From Chrysochromulina tobinii (taxonomy: Eukaryota > Haptophyta > Prymnesiales > Chrysochromulinaceae): 49,406 nt of DNA. The stretch spans positions 1 to 49,406 of the forward strand of contig JWZX01003226.1 of the NCBI GenBank assembly GCA_001275005.1, given 5' to 3'. Under the pieces are notes generated by a model. That model was not told the DNA's origin and ran no database searches. It worked only from the letters and a program-made list of their open reading frames with translations. The stretch's first letter is position 1; each line of letters starts with the position of its first letter. Both the position numbers and the translations under genes were made by a program. Shown here piece after piece: positions 16,447 through 28,619 of this stretch.

Positions 16447-19400
16447 ATGGCCGAGAAGAAGCCTGGCTTCGATCCTGCCGCGTACTTCGAGAAGATGTTC
16501 CGGAAGTTCGAACACACCGCCGCATCGGGCTCGCCGGAGCTCCAGGCCACGGTCACTTCCTCGCTGCTCGAGCTGCTCTCGACCTACCGGCTCAAGCTGC
16601 AGCTTGGCGTGTACCAGGAGCGACTCGTGCAGTCGGGCCGGATCATCGCGTCGCTTGGCGACTATGAGCTCGCGCTCAGCGAGTGCTTCGCGCCGATCCT
16701 CGGCACAGCCGAACTCGAGGCCAAGGGGATGGGCGCCATTCGGCTGCGCGTGCTCGCCGAGTTTGGCTCCGTCGAGTGCAGCTTCGCGCTGCTCGACGAG
16801 CGCGACCCGTCGGTGGCGCACGCCGCATCGACGGCCACGGTGCGCGAGCTCCTTCGACGCGTGCGCGTGGGGATGGCGTCCTGCGCCAAGCACGAGACGC
16901 TCTACTGGCTGGTGCTCAACGGCACGCGTCTGGCATACAGCATGTGCACCCGGCTAATGCGGCCGGAGCGCGCGGCTGAGGCGATCGAGACGCTCGGCTG
17001 GTGCGCGCTGTGCATGGAGGGCATGCTGCCGCTCCTCGCGCCGCGCTTCCTCATGTGGCGCATCCAGCTCTACGAGGCCCTTTGCCACTGCTACGAGGCG
17101 GTGGGCATGGTGGAGGCGGCGGCCAAGGCGGCCACGCACGCACTCGCGCGGTACACGCAGCTCAAGAACTACGACAAGCACGACCCGGTGCCGCCGACGG
17201 CGGAGATGAACGCGCGCTATGATCGCGCCGAGAAGGCGCTCGGCGCCCTTCGCTTCAAGTACGTGACGTGCCTTGCACCGCCCAAGGGTCCTTCCCCGGA
17301 GGAGTTGGCAGCCGCCGCCGCTCCCGCCAAGGGAAAGCCGCCGGCCAAGGGCGAAGTCCCGCCGCCTCCGCCGGAGAGCGGCCTCGTCGTGGCGCTCAAA
17401 GAGACGGTGGGCGAGGCGCCCACGGCGCAGCTGGTGGCGGTGCTCGAGGCGCTGCACGACTACACGACCAGCGCACGCACTCTCGCGACGGCGCCTCCCT
17501 CCGAGGCGCGCGAGAAGATCGTCTCCGAGCTGCTCGCCAAGGGCATGGAGCTTGCGGCGAGCTCGCTCGCGAAGCTGACCGCACACGAGGAGGCCAAGCT
17601 CGCCCTCGCTCTGGCGAACGAGCAGGCGGCGAGCGCGCAGGCGGCGGCGACGACGGCGCAGGCGGCGGCCGAGGCGGAGGCGGCCGCAGCGCCACTGGCA
17701 GAGGGCGCGCCACCCTCGCCCGTCGCGGCCGCGGCCGCCGAGGCGCAGGCGCAGGCGCAGGCGTCTGCGGCGGCGCTCGAGGGTTTGCAGGCGGCCGAGG
17801 CGGCGGCGGCCGCGGAGGCTGCGGCCGCGACACAGGCTCTACCGCTGCCCATGCACGTACGGCTCCTGTGCGCCGCCTTCAAGAACCAAAAGTGGGACGA
17901 GGTGAGCATGCTCGCTGATGAGCGCTGATTACCGCTGATTACCGCTGATGAGTGCTGATGGCGTTGCATGCAGGTGAGCATGCTCCTGCCGGCAGCGCAG
18001 GCGCGTGTTGACCGTGCGTGCCCCGAGGCCGCGGCCGCGGCCGACCGGAGCGCGGCGGCGGTGGGCGGGGCGACGCTGGGGCGCACGATGCCGATCGCTC
18101 CTCCGCCGCCTCCGCAGGCGGTGAGCGCCACCACCTCCGTCACCTTCGCTGCCGACCATTCCAAGCTGACCTTTGCCCAGGACGGCGCCACTCTCGAGGT
18201 GCACGAAGGCGCAGGGGAGGCCGCGTCGACGGCGGCCGCAGCGGCGGCGGCCGCGGAGGGGGTGCCCGACGCGGCCATGGCTGCCATCCTGTGGCTCGAC
18301 GTTCACGTACTCGCCGCCTATCGTGCCATCGACGAGGCCGATGAGGCCGCCCGCTACGATGCGATGGCCGCCCTCGCCACGCTGCTCGATCTTAGCGCCA
18401 CGTCAGGCGTGGTGAGCGGCGCGGCCGCGGCGCGCAAGGACCTCCTCGCCGACGCGGCACTACGCCTCTGGACCCTGTCGGCTCCTGCGCTCGTGGCCGC
18501 CGACATCGATGCATGCACCCAGCCCGACACGGCGGCCACACAGCGGCAGCGCTCGATGGGCGGCGCGGCGGCGGCGGGGGATGGCAAGCTGCGGCTGGTG
18601 CTCAAACCCAAGACGGCGGTGGACGCGCAGAAGCTCGCCGAGCAGCTCGCACGTATGAACAAGGTCGATGCCTCCTTCAGCTTCGTCGTGGCCGATGCCC
18701 CCAAGGGCAAGAGCGCAGGCGGCGCACCCATCACCATCTCGGGTGCGGGCGAGCTCGCCGTGCTCTCTGTGGCGGACAAGGCGCGCAAGGAGTCGGGCGC
18801 GCAGTGCACCCAAGGGCCGCTCCTCTCAAAATCGCAGACCGCCGCCGCCGCGACGGCCGCGACCTCCACGGCGGCGCTCTCCCGCACGACCGGTGCCGGC
18901 GCCAACGGCGACGGCGCGACGCCGTTGACTCGCATGACGCCGGCACAGCTGGTGAGCGTGCTGCGGCCGGTGCACGTGACGCTTCGCCAGGTGGATGCGA
19001 CGGATGCGCAGCTGCGCGCCACGATCGCACTCCGGCTCACCAGCGTGCTCCTCGACCTGGCGAAGCCCGACCCTGCCGTCGCTGTTGCGCGCGCCGCTCT
19101 CGCCGACCTTGAGGCTGCGCGCTCGGCGGCGGTCGTGCAGATGGCGTGGAGAGGTCTGCAAGGCGCACCCTCCGCGTCGGCGACGAGCGTGCTGCAGCCG
19201 GCGGATGGGCCGGCGCCCTTTTACACGCCCACGGACCTGCTCCTCCAAACCCTCGGCTGCCAGCATGCGGACTTGCTGCTCCTCCTGTTCCGCGCGGAGC
19301 TGCAGTCGGGCATGCGCAAAGCCATCAAGCAGGCGAAGGTCGAGTTCGACACCTTGCGCGCGGCGCAGCTGCGTCGGCGGCAGCAGCAGCACATCTACGG

Positions 19401-22400
19401 CGTCAAGAGCCGGCAGGACCTGATGCGAGAGGCGGAGGAGGACGCAGCGAGCGCGGCGGTCCCCACGACGGCGCCCGCCACCGAGACGAAGCTGCTCGGC
19501 GAGTTCGGGCACGACAATAGCGCCAAGGCGCTGCTGCTGCTCGAGATCGCGTGCTACCACGAGCAGGCGGAGCGCGAGGGGCTGCTGCAGCAGGCGGCGG
19601 ACGCACTCCTGGCTGCGCAGGCGGACGAGTACAGCTGCGCTGCCGCCGCCTCGTCGGACATTTCGCGGCTCGCACGCGCCTCCTCGGCGTCCTCGAGCGC
19701 CTCCCTCTCGAGCGGCCCGCGCCCCCCCGCCGTGCCCAAGCCCCCACAGCTCGTGTACCGCACCCACGAGGCCATCTGCGTGCGTGTGCGCCCGTTTTAC
19801 CCGTCGCGTGGCCCGGTGGGACCAGGCGGTGTCGTCGCTCCGGCGCCGGTGCCGTCCAAGTTCGCCGTGTATGCCAAGGAGGCGGGCGTCGGTGTGGCCG
19901 TCTCGCTCAACAACAAGGAGCTGCCTGGCACCGGCCGGCCGCGTGCGCCCCGTGTGGGCATCGACGCGTTCGATCCGCTCGCCGACTGCTTCGTCATTCG
20001 CGGCCTGCCGCACGGGAAGCCGATCGTCATCGCGGCGGCCGCCTTCGACGCGGCAGGCGACGTCATTGGGGGGATCGGGGACATGACGAGTGAGATCGTG
20101 ACGGCGCTCCCGCTGCCTCGCACCCTGCTCTGGGCCTATTTTGCACGGCACGCGTACCAACTCGGCGCGCCGAAGCTCGCGCGGCGCGGGCTGAGCGAGG
20201 TGCAGAAGGCGATCCTCGCGATCACTCCGTCGCTCGATCTGTGGCAACAGAGCCCACTGCAGCGGCTGCGGCTCGTGCAGAAGCATTGCGCGTACCGCGC
20301 GGCCGCCGAGCTGCGCGCCGCGGCGCAGGCGCTGCTGCTCGCGCCCGCGCTGCGCGCCGCGCTCGGCGGCGTCATCGTCGCTGGCAGCCGCTCGGCTTCG
20401 GCCGTGGCGGCGCTCGAGCAGTTGCATGAGGCCCAGCAGCTGGTGCTCTCGATGCAGCTCGCGATCACCATCGACGACGCGCCACTCGCGGCGAGCGCCG
20501 TGCAGGCAGTGTATACGGCACTGACGCCACTGCTCAAGCCGCGCCAGCGCACCGTCTTCGTTCTGCAGCCACTCTCGGCCTGCCTCGCCACGCTGCAGCT
20601 CCTTGGGCCTGAGAGGCTGCTCACCATCCAGCGCGCCCCGCAGCTGCTCGCGTGCGTGGGCTTTGAGCTCGCCACCCTGAGCAATGAGTGGGGTCTGCAC
20701 CAGCTCTCATTCAAGGCCGCCGCGCTCGACGTCGCCGGCTTCGCGGCCGCGCTCGCGCTCGCGAACAAGGCCAAGGCCACCCAAGCGGGGTTGGCCGAGG
20801 AGGCGGTGGAGGCGGCAGGGTCGATTGACGAGGCGGATAAGTTCGCGGGCGTGCTCTACGCGGAGTACGTGGCCTCACAGCCGCTGCTCGCGCCGCATGC
20901 AGCGCCGCTCGGCGAGGCGGGCGCTGGTGCGGAGCTCGGCGTCAAGCTGTGGAAAGCTCTCAGCCAGTCAGAGGACGCGACGTGGCAGATGCTCGACTTG
21001 GCCAAAGGAGACACGCGTGCCTTCGAGTTCACAGTGCGCGCGTGCGAGCTGATCCTGAACTCAACGCCTACCGCGGCCAAGGCGACGCTGATCAGCGAGA
21101 AGCTCACGACGGCGCTCGCGCAGGCGGCCGAGGGCGCGCGCTACAAGCAGCTCAGCGAGTTCCTCGCGGAGCGTCCGCTGCCCGACGTCGGGTCGGAGCC
21201 GCCTCCGCCCACCGAGGGACAGACGGCGGAGGAGGCCAAGGACGCATGGGAGCAGAGAAAGTATGGCGCCATCTTTGTGCGTGGGATGAAGGCGCTGTGG
21301 GCGCGCATGCTCGATCGGCGCCAGAAGCGCATCCTGCATTTCCAGCAGCGCCCGTGGCGCGCGCTCGCTCGCACGCTACTCGCGCGCTGTGCGCACTTCA
21401 ACCCTCCGCCGCCACCGCCTCCCGGCATCGGCGAGGACGGAAACCCCTTGCCGGCGCCGGCGCCGCCGCCCGAGGGCGCGCATGTGCTCAAGGAGCTTGC
21501 ACGCGGCGCCGTGATCGCGGAGCGCGCCGAGTGCCCTGCGATGCTGCTGCACACGTGCGCGCAGCTGCGCAACTTTTTCGACCTGCTGCCCGCCGCCGTC
21601 GAGTGCACGCTCGCGTACGGCCGGTTCGAGGCGATGCCTCGTGCCTCCCAGGCCGACCCGCCCGACCCGCCGCCCGCCATCGTGCCCGCTCTGTGGAAGC
21701 CGCTCGCGCGTGCCTCGCAGGCGCTTCTGTCGCTCCTCGGCCAGCTGCACGGGGGGCTCCCTCTCGGCGGACGGGACCCCTTTGCTCTTGCGCTGGCAGG
21801 CACCTCCGCCGCGGAACTCGCCGTCACTGCCGAGACCGACGTGCGGCGCGGCGCTGGCGTGAGCGAGGAGGATGTGTCCACGCACGTCAAGGGACCGAAG
21901 CGCTGGTTCGAGACGCGCGATACAGCGTATGACGTGGAGCCCCTCAATCTCGACTGGATCTGCGACTTTGTGCACCTGACGCTGCGCCAGCTCCAGCTCG
22001 CGCGCCGTTGGCGGCTAATGGCTGAGCTCGCCCTCAGCTTTGATGATCTGACCGAGGGCACGTACGGCACCCGCATGCTCCCGTTCCTGGAGCAGGCGCA
22101 GCAGAAGCTGCATGCCACCAAGTGGGCCGATGGCAACGCTCTGCCGCAGGTCGCCAAGCGCGTCGCCGAGCTGGTGCGCGATCAGAGCGCGTGCGTCCAG
22201 GCCATCGAGGCGTGTCGCAAGGCCGTGCACGCACTGTGCACGCCCGGCGGCGGCGTGGGCAACGGGTTCAGCCTCGATGGCAGCGGCACGGTGGCTGAGA
22301 AGCGCTCGGCGGCGCTCGAGCGGGCGCACCACCTATGCAAGGAAAGTGCGACCCTCTGCCGCTCGCGTCGCGAGACCACCATGCTGATCGAGTCTCTAGG

Positions 22401-25400
22401 GACGCTCGGCTCGCTGCAGCTCGAGGATGGCAAGGTGAGTCGGGCGGCCGAGGCGTGGAATATGGCCCTCGACGACATCTTCAACACGCAGGACGTGACG
22501 AAGCTCTGGCAGGGCCTCTTTGCGCCGACGGCGCCGCCGCTTCCCGCCAAGTACTCGTTGGCCGAGATGGGTCGCGCGCTCGCGGTGCTCGGTGGGCTTG
22601 CTCGCCATACGACGTCCCATCGATTGGAGCGTCGGCTGCAGCACGCCCTCTTCGCGTCGCACCTGTGCGTGTCCATCACGTCCACGTCGATCACGCACCC
22701 GTCGCGTCTCATCGACTGGGCCGGCTACCGGCTGACCGAGCTGCCCGCGGGCACGCTCGATGCCAAGGGCGGATGGCCGGATGGCTGCAAAGGTATGGTC
22801 GTGCAGCTTGAGCTCCTCGACGGGCTGCATGCGCTCGCTACGACGCTCCTTCAGTACGAGCTACCGCTGCGCGCGCTGCCGATCCTCGCGATCCTCAAGC
22901 ATCTGGCCACCGACGTGGCGCGTGACGTGACGCATTCGGTCGGCGCCGATGCGCTCATGCTCATGGCCCTCACGGCCCTTGGCCAGCTCGATCACGCAAG
23001 CGTGCTGCTCGCCAATGCGCTCGCGGGCGCCGACCTGCCGCGCGATGCGCTGGAGCTCCTCCCCCCCCCGCCTCCCACCGAGGGCGCTGCGCCGCCGCCG
23101 CTCAAGGTGCCGCCCGCGCCGCCGCGATTCTTGGTCCACCTGACGCCCGAGAGCGCTGAGAATGCTCCCGCAGTGCGTGTGATGCTCGAGGCGACGGCTG
23201 CGCCCACCGTGGTGTCACAGTGCGATCCCGCCGTGCTCAAGCTTCTCAGCCTCGCGCGTGCCGCGCTGCTGCTGCGCCTCACCGAGCGTGTGTCGCCCGC
23301 CGCGGTCGCGGACATCGCGGCCAAGGCCGGCGGCGCCGCCGCGGACGCTGCTGCTGCTGCGGCGGCCGCGGCCGCCGCGCCGCCTGCCAAGGGAGGCAAG
23401 CCGCCGGCGAAGGGCGAGCCGCCGCCTCCCGAGCCCGTGGCGGCCGGTGTTGGGGCGGCGGACATTCTGCGCGCGGTTGAGCTGCTGCTCGACAGCGTAG
23501 CCGCGCCGTCGGCGCCGCGCGCCGACGGCGCGCCGCCGAGCGCGGCGGAGCTCGCGGCGACCTTTGCACTGCGGTGCGACGAGGCCATGCTCCGTTCGAC
23601 GCTCGCTCTGCGGCGGGGGCTGCCAGCGGACGCGATCGCGCCACTCAAAGAGGCTATGAGTGGCGCGGTGCCCGCTTTGCCGTGGGGCAACGACGGCGAG
23701 GGCGGCGGCGGCGGGAAGGTGGGGCTGCTACTTCCGTCACTGCAGCCGGGCGCGCTGCACTGGCTGCGACTGCGCGCGGCGCTGGCGACCGTCTGCCTGC
23801 AGCAGGGGCAACTCAAGGCGGCGCTCGAGCAGATCGACACGGGGCGCACCGAGGCCAACCGCGCGCACGACAAGCGGGTGCTGCGCCAGCTGCTCCTCGT
23901 GCACGCGCGCGTGAAGCTCGCAAATGGCGAGCTGCCAGCGGCCGCCGATGCGCTCAAGCTCTGGCTCGAAGACGCGTCGAGCGCCACCGCCGCCGACGCC
24001 GTGACCGTCGCGGGCGCCTCCATGCAGTACGCGGGCGCGATGCTCGCACTCAGCGCCGCCTTTGGCGGCGTGGGGGGCGGCGCGGGCGCTGCCAAGATCA
24101 TCGCGTTGCTCCGTGGTGCCGAAGCGACCCTGCGCGCGGAGTCCGAGGCGCTCGGCATGGTCTCTTCCGAGCAATGGCCATGCCTGGTTCAGCCGACGCC
24201 CGGGGCGCAGGGGCCCTCCTCGCCCGTCCACGTGGGTGCGCTCGACAACCTGTACCTGCGCCCACTCCAGCCACTCGTCGAGGCGAAGCTCAAGCTCGCT
24301 GTAGGGCTGCAGCTGACGAGTGCGGCGCCGGCGGGGATGGCTGCACACGCAGCCACGGACGCGTCGGTTCAACTGCTCACCGAAGCGGCTGCGCTGCTCA
24401 AGCGCACGCTGCATCCGCGCCCCACGCTCATCGCGAACGTGCATGCGGAGCTCGGTCGCGCTTTCGTCACCCAGTCGCTGCGCGCGGCGGTTGGCCCATG
24501 GGGCGGCGCCACGACTCTCAATGACGCTACGGCGGCCGCGGCCGAGGCGGCGGCTGCGGGTGCCGCGCGGCCCTCGACGCCAGCCGAGCAGTGGGGTCCT
24601 GACGGACGGCGCGTGCCGCCGCCCGTGCCGCCGCTGCCCGTGCGCGCAGAGGCAGCGCTCCGCACAGCGCTGGTCACGCTCGATTCGTGCGAGCAAGTGG
24701 AGCCCGCCCTCGTGCAACGCATCGCCCTCGAACTCGCACGTCTGCACGGCGCGGGCCTCGTGCCCGGCACCGAGCTCGAGCGAGAGTGGGTCGCCACGTG
24801 GGTGCCCGTGCCGCGCTCGCTCGAGCTCGGTGCCGCCTATGTGCGCCGCGCGGCGCTCTGCGGCGTCGGCCGGCGCGCCGTATACGCCGAGCTGCTCGCC
24901 CTCACGCCCTCGCCGCCCCTCGACGCGGCGGTGCCCCTGCCCAAGCCCCTCGCGGACGAAGCGGTGCAGGCCGCGTCGCTCGCCGCTGACCGGCCCAACA
25001 CGATGCCTGACTCGCGCGACGAGGGCAAGTCGGCGCGGGACCTGTTCGGCCTCGCTGCGGCGCTCAATAGGACGCGTGAGCTGCCCCACGTCGACCAGGA
25101 CGCCGTCGAGCGCAAGCAGCTGCTGCTCCATGGGTTCCTCAAAAAGGCATGCAAGCCGTTTGCGGACGCGCTCGTGCCGGCCGCGCCGCCGCCGGCGGCC
25201 GAGCTCAAGCTCGAAGTACCCGCGGGCCTCGCCACGTTTCAGTGGTATGATGCGACGCCCACGTTTGGTGGCGTGGTGGTCGAGAGCACCCTCACCCTCT
25301 TCTATGTGCTCGGCCATGGTGGCGAAGGTGCCTTTATGCTGGGCACGCTGGTGCTGCCGCGCGCGGGCGTGCTCGCCACAGCGCGGCTCCTCCAGCGGCA

Positions 25401-25779
25401 TCTGCTCGCCGCGGGCGCGGAGGCGGCCGTGGCAGCTGCGGCCGCCGCGGCGGCCCCTCCACCAGCCAAGGGAGGCAAAGGAGCACCACCTCCTGAAGAG
25501 CCCAAGCCGCCGCCCAAGCTCGATTGGCTCATCGAGTGCACCGACGCCGTCAAGGAGCTGCTGCAGCCGCCCGCGACGGCGCCGCCCGAGGAGACGCCGC
25601 CGCCCGCGGACGACGAGGAGGACGCCGAGCCTCCGCCCCCGCCGGTGGACTATGCCGCGGCGGTCGGCCCGGGCGCACTCGAAACGCTCGCCACCCTCTT
25701 CGACCCGCTCACGGGCGGCACCATGACCGATCCGGCCGTGTGCGCCTGGCTCGCGTCGCTGCTCGTCAGCAAAAAGTGA
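16447..25779 (+). CDS. CFAP54: CFAP54, central-apparatus C1d protein of motile flagella
   Basis: Exons 16447-17901 and 17974-25779, giving about 3,086 residues, close to the roughly 3,100 residues of human CFAP54. CFAP54/FAP54 is a scaffold of the C1d projection on the central microtubule pair and is needed for flagellar beating. The N-terminal helical repeats include LGDYELALSECF and ALCMEGMLPLLAPRFLMWR, matching the CFAP54 pattern of an 'ALCME..PLL...YL.WR' segment. A fibronectin-III-like domain lies at about residues 1074-1197 (IVTALPLPRTLLWAYFARHA at its end), as in the family, followed by long alpha-solenoid. The C-terminus has a DWLIECTDAVKELL segment and acidic Pro-rich linkers. Three lineage-specific linkers (residues about 292, 2288, 2981) repeat PAKGG/KPPAKGE. 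The start at 16447 is chosen for context. Frames are continuous across the intron. Confidence 0.88.
17902..17973 (+). other. 72-base intron bounded by a 14-base direct repeat (CFAP54)
   Basis: Reading through gives stops in all of this stretch, but removing GTGAGC...GCATGCAG restores one frame (WDE then VSMLLPAA). The sequence AGGTGAGCATGCTC occurs at both ends. The first copy spans the exon end and supplies the donor; the second spans the acceptor AG and begins the next exon. The interior consists of imperfect GCTGAT/GATTACC repeats. Length is a multiple of three but it contains in-frame TGA. Confidence 0.85.
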
Positions 25780-26102
25780 GCAGGCTTGGCGCTGTGTCGT
25801 TGTGGGATGAGGGAGAGGCTCGACGTATGAGCGATCATCGCATGAGTCGCGGCCGCGTCGAGTGCACGTGGTGGTGTATCCTCCAAGTGAGAATCGAATA
25901 AGTGCAAGAGCGGAAAATTCGAAAGTAAACGCCCCCCCTGTCCCGCTTGACCAGGTTTGTGTTGGCGATCTCCGGCGGCCCTGACCGCCTGACGAATCTG
26001 TTTCGTCGCGTCGTCTTGAACGGCGATTTGTTTCCGACACCCTCACGTCCTTGCCCAGGAAGGATACACACCGCGGAAAGGGACACGATTTTGTCGACAA
26101 GA
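25780..26102. other. Intergenic between tandem plus-strand genes
   Basis: 323 bases holding the CFAP54 3' end and the promoter of the ankyrin gene. The frame of the latter is open from 25947 but has no ATG before 26103. Nothing else is seen. Confidence 0.5.
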
Positions 26103-28619
26103 ATGCGGTACATTCAAGTGCCGCCGGTTGTCGCGTCTGATCTCTGGTCCGGCGGCGCGGTTCATGCTCCGTCCGATCCCAAATCCAAGGCTGCGGCTGC
26201 AGCTGCTGCAGCCGACGCGTGCGCGTGCGCGGCGGCGGCGATGGCTTCAGCGGCTGCTTCCATCAGCAGCACATCAGCACACCTCGACAAGGAGCGCATG
26301 CAGCTCGAGATGATGCGAAAGGCAAACGACGACACCGCGGCCGGAAGCACTGTGGCGGCAATCAAGGCGCTGAACAAAAATCGGCTGCGGCTAGCGGCTG
26401 CCGAGCGCGAGCGTGACAGACTGCGCATGGAAACTGCGGCGCTCCGCGTCGCGTCGGATTCAGTCAGGGCAAGCTTGGAAGCGCAGGTGCAACATTTGCG
26501 GGCTGACCTCGCCGCTTCCCTCGCCCGCGAGATGATCAGAGCAGCCCAGGACGCGGACAGAGCAGCCCAGGAGGCCGCGGCAGAGGAGGCCGCGGCAGCG
26601 GAGGCCGCGCCAGTGGAGGCCGCGCCAGTGGAGGCCGCGCCAAAGGAGGCTGCGGCGGAGGAGGATCCTTCGACAGCTCAAGTCGTTCGAGAGCTCCGGC
26701 TGCAGCGCCAAGCTGTCGGCTTCCTAGCGAATCGAGAGCTCGCGCGCGCGTGGATGAGCTGGGCGGCGTGGCATGCGGAGCGAAGCCGGCAGCTCACCGT
26801 GCTGCGGAGCTTCTTGGGGCGCCTGATGAACCGGCAACTGTCACGGGGCTGGCAGTTGCTGCGCGAGCTGGCCGCGGAGCGAACGGCGGCGCTGCTGGCG
26901 ATGCGGCGCGTGCTGAGCTGCCTGGCAAACCGCGGGCTGGCGAGCGGCTGGCGCGCGTGGCAGTCGGCTGTGGCAGAGATCCTTGCGAAGCGCGCGAGCC
27001 TACGCTCAAGCCTCGGGCACCTCGTCCATCGAGAACAGGCAGCCGGCTGGCACACGTGGGTGGAGCAGTACCACGAGCGGCTCGAACAGCTGCGGACCCT
27101 GCGTCGCGGCCTCGGGCGAATGAGACTCCACGGCCTAGCCAAGGGGTGGGCAGGCTGGCGCCGTCTCATCGAGGAGCGTGCGGCGGAGTTGGAAGCGCAG
27201 CGCCGCGTGCTGCGCTTCATGAGTGGCTCCCTCCGTGACCTCGTCCGTGGCTGGCACGGCTGGCTCGGCTTCCTCGACGAGCTCGAGACGGCGCGACAGC
27301 AGATGCAGAAGTCGATCGGCTTCTTCATGTACCGCGCGCTCATCCCGGCATGGAGGGCGTGGCTCCAGGCGTTGCGAGAGCGGCAGGAGCAGATGCGCCT
27401 GCTGAGCCGCTCTGCAAAGTTCATGAGCCAGCGCGGGCTCGCGCGCGGCGTGCTCGCCTTCCAAGCGAACGCAGGGCGCAGTCCGACCAATCGCCTCAAC
27501 ACGGCCCTTTCACTGCTCGACATGTGCGCCACCCTCCTCCTCGAGCAGGACGAACGTTTCGTGGGCGCCAGCGCGGCCAGCGCCAGCGCGGCCATCGCGA
27601 TCAGCGCCAGGGCGGTCAGGGGCGTCGCGGCCGACGGCGCGGGTGACGGCGCGGGTGACGGCGCGGGTGACGGCGGGGGCACGGGAAACCACAAGAAAAC
27701 CGGGGCCTACCCGTGCCTTGTGGCGGCGTGCTCGCACGGCTTGACGCCCGTCGTGCAGCTTCTCCTCGACCAGAAGGCCTCTGTGGACGCCGCCACGCCG
27801 AGTGGCTGGACTGCACTGATGGAATCGTGCCAAAATGGGCACGGCGAGTGCGTGCGGCTCCTATTGCAGCGTGGCGCGAATGTCAACCTCGCCAAGAATG
27901 ACGGCTGGAACGCGCTGATGGTGAGCTCCAAGGCGGGGCATGAGGGCTGTATTCGACTCCTAGTCCAGAAGGGCGTGGCTGTCAACCATGCCAAGAGCGA
28001 CGGTTGGACGGCCCTGATGATCAGCTGCCGCAACTCTCACGTGAGCTGCACTCGCGCCTTGCTCGACCGCGGCGCGCACGTGGACGCGCTCAAGCCGAAT
28101 GGCTTCACTGCGCTAATGGCGGCATGTCAGGTAGGCGCCTTTGAGTGCGCGCGGCTGCTGCTCGAGCGGGGCGCGGCCGTTGGGGCCGCCCGGCATGATG
28201 ACGGTTGGACAGCGCTGATGCTCGCGTGCCAGAATGGGCACCTCGAGTGCGCGAGATTGCTCCTCGAGCATGGGGCCGACGTCCACCAAACCAAACCGGG
28301 CAACGGGTGGAGTGCGCTCATGGCGGCCAGCCAAAACGGACAGACGGAGCTCGTGCAGCTGCTGCTCGAGAAGGGTGCCGACGTCACGGCGAAACGCAAG
28401 GACGGTGCGAGCGCTCTCAGCCTCGCAGAGGAATACGCGCGCCACGAGACGGCGCGGCTGCTCCGGAGCACCCTCGGCCTGCCCTCGACGCGCCCCGCAA
28501 GCGCTGTGCCCGCGGGCGACACGGATGCCTTTGCACAGGCCGCGCGCAAGGCGCGAACGAAGGTCGTCCAGAGGAAGCTGGCAACGACGGCAATTGTGGC
28601 CGCGGCACTGCAGCGCTGA
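26103..28619 (+). CDS. Sfi1-like helical-repeat plus ankyrin-repeat protein
   Basis: 838 residues, no intron, start at the first ATG (MRYIQVPPVV). N-terminal part: an Ala-rich stretch and coiled coil (about 60-190) with duplicated EAAPVEAAP. Residues about 196-456 hold eight copies of a roughly 33-residue repeat with consensus LRR.LG.L.NR.LA.GW..W, for example LSCLANRGLASGWRAW. This resembles Sfi1/centrin-binding helical repeats with a conserved Trp pair. Residues about 530-790 hold eight ankyrin repeats, for example DGWTALMLACQNGHLECARL. By analogy, Sfi1 repeats bind centrin in basal-body fibres and ankyrins bind proteins, so a basal-body or cytoskeletal scaffold is possible. This is inference, not shown. 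The ankyrin call is firm; the Sfi1-like call is moderate. Confidence 0.85.
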   Translation: MRYIQVPPVVASDLWSGGAVHAPSDPKSKAAAAAAAADACACAAAAMASAAASISSTSAHLDKERMQLEMMRKANDDTAAGSTVAAIKALNKNRLRLAAAERERDRLRMETAALRVASDSVRASLEAQVQHLRADLAASLAREMIRAAQDADRAAQEAAAEEAAAAEAAPVEAAPVEAAPKEAAAEEDPSTAQVVRELRLQRQAVGFLANRELARAWMSWAAWHAERSRQLTVLRSFLGRLMNRQLSRGWQLLRELAAERTAALLAMRRVLSCLANRGLASGWRAWQSAVAEILAKRASLRSSLGHLVHREQAAGWHTWVEQYHERLEQLRTLRRGLGRMRLHGLAKGWAGWRRLIEERAAELEAQRRVLRFMSGSLRDLVRGWHGWLGFLDELETARQQMQKSIGFFMYRALIPAWRAWLQALRERQEQMRLLSRSAKFMSQRGLARGVLAFQANAGRSPTNRLNTALSLLDMCATLLLEQDERFVGASAASASAAIAISARAVRGVAADGAGDGAGDGAGDGGGTGNHKKTGAYPCLVAACSHGLTPVVQLLLDQKASVDAATPSGWTALMESCQNGHGECVRLLLQRGANVNLAKNDGWNALMVSSKAGHEGCIRLLVQKGVAVNHAKSDGWTALMISCRNSHVSCTRALLDRGAHVDALKPNGFTALMAACQVGAFECARLLLERGAAVGAARHDDGWTALMLACQNGHLECARLLLEHGADVHQTKPGNGWSALMAASQNGQTELVQLLLEKGADVTAKRKDGASALSLAEEYARHETARLLRSTLGLPSTRPASAVPAGDTDAFAQAARKARTKVVQRKLATTAIVAAALQR

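Noticed and set aside
17902-17973. In-frame stop splitting CFAP54 into two genes
   Set aside because: Both halves are in the same frame and belong to one protein; canonical GT...AG boundaries explain the stop as an intron.
18826-20700. 624-codon minus-strand ORF opposite CFAP54
   Set aside because: Same reason: Arg/Leu/His-rich antisense shadow with no domain.
23737-26100. 787-codon minus-strand ORF opposite CFAP54
   Set aside because: Arg/Gly-rich composition and exact overlap with a strongly supported coding region; it is a shadow produced by G/C third-position bias.
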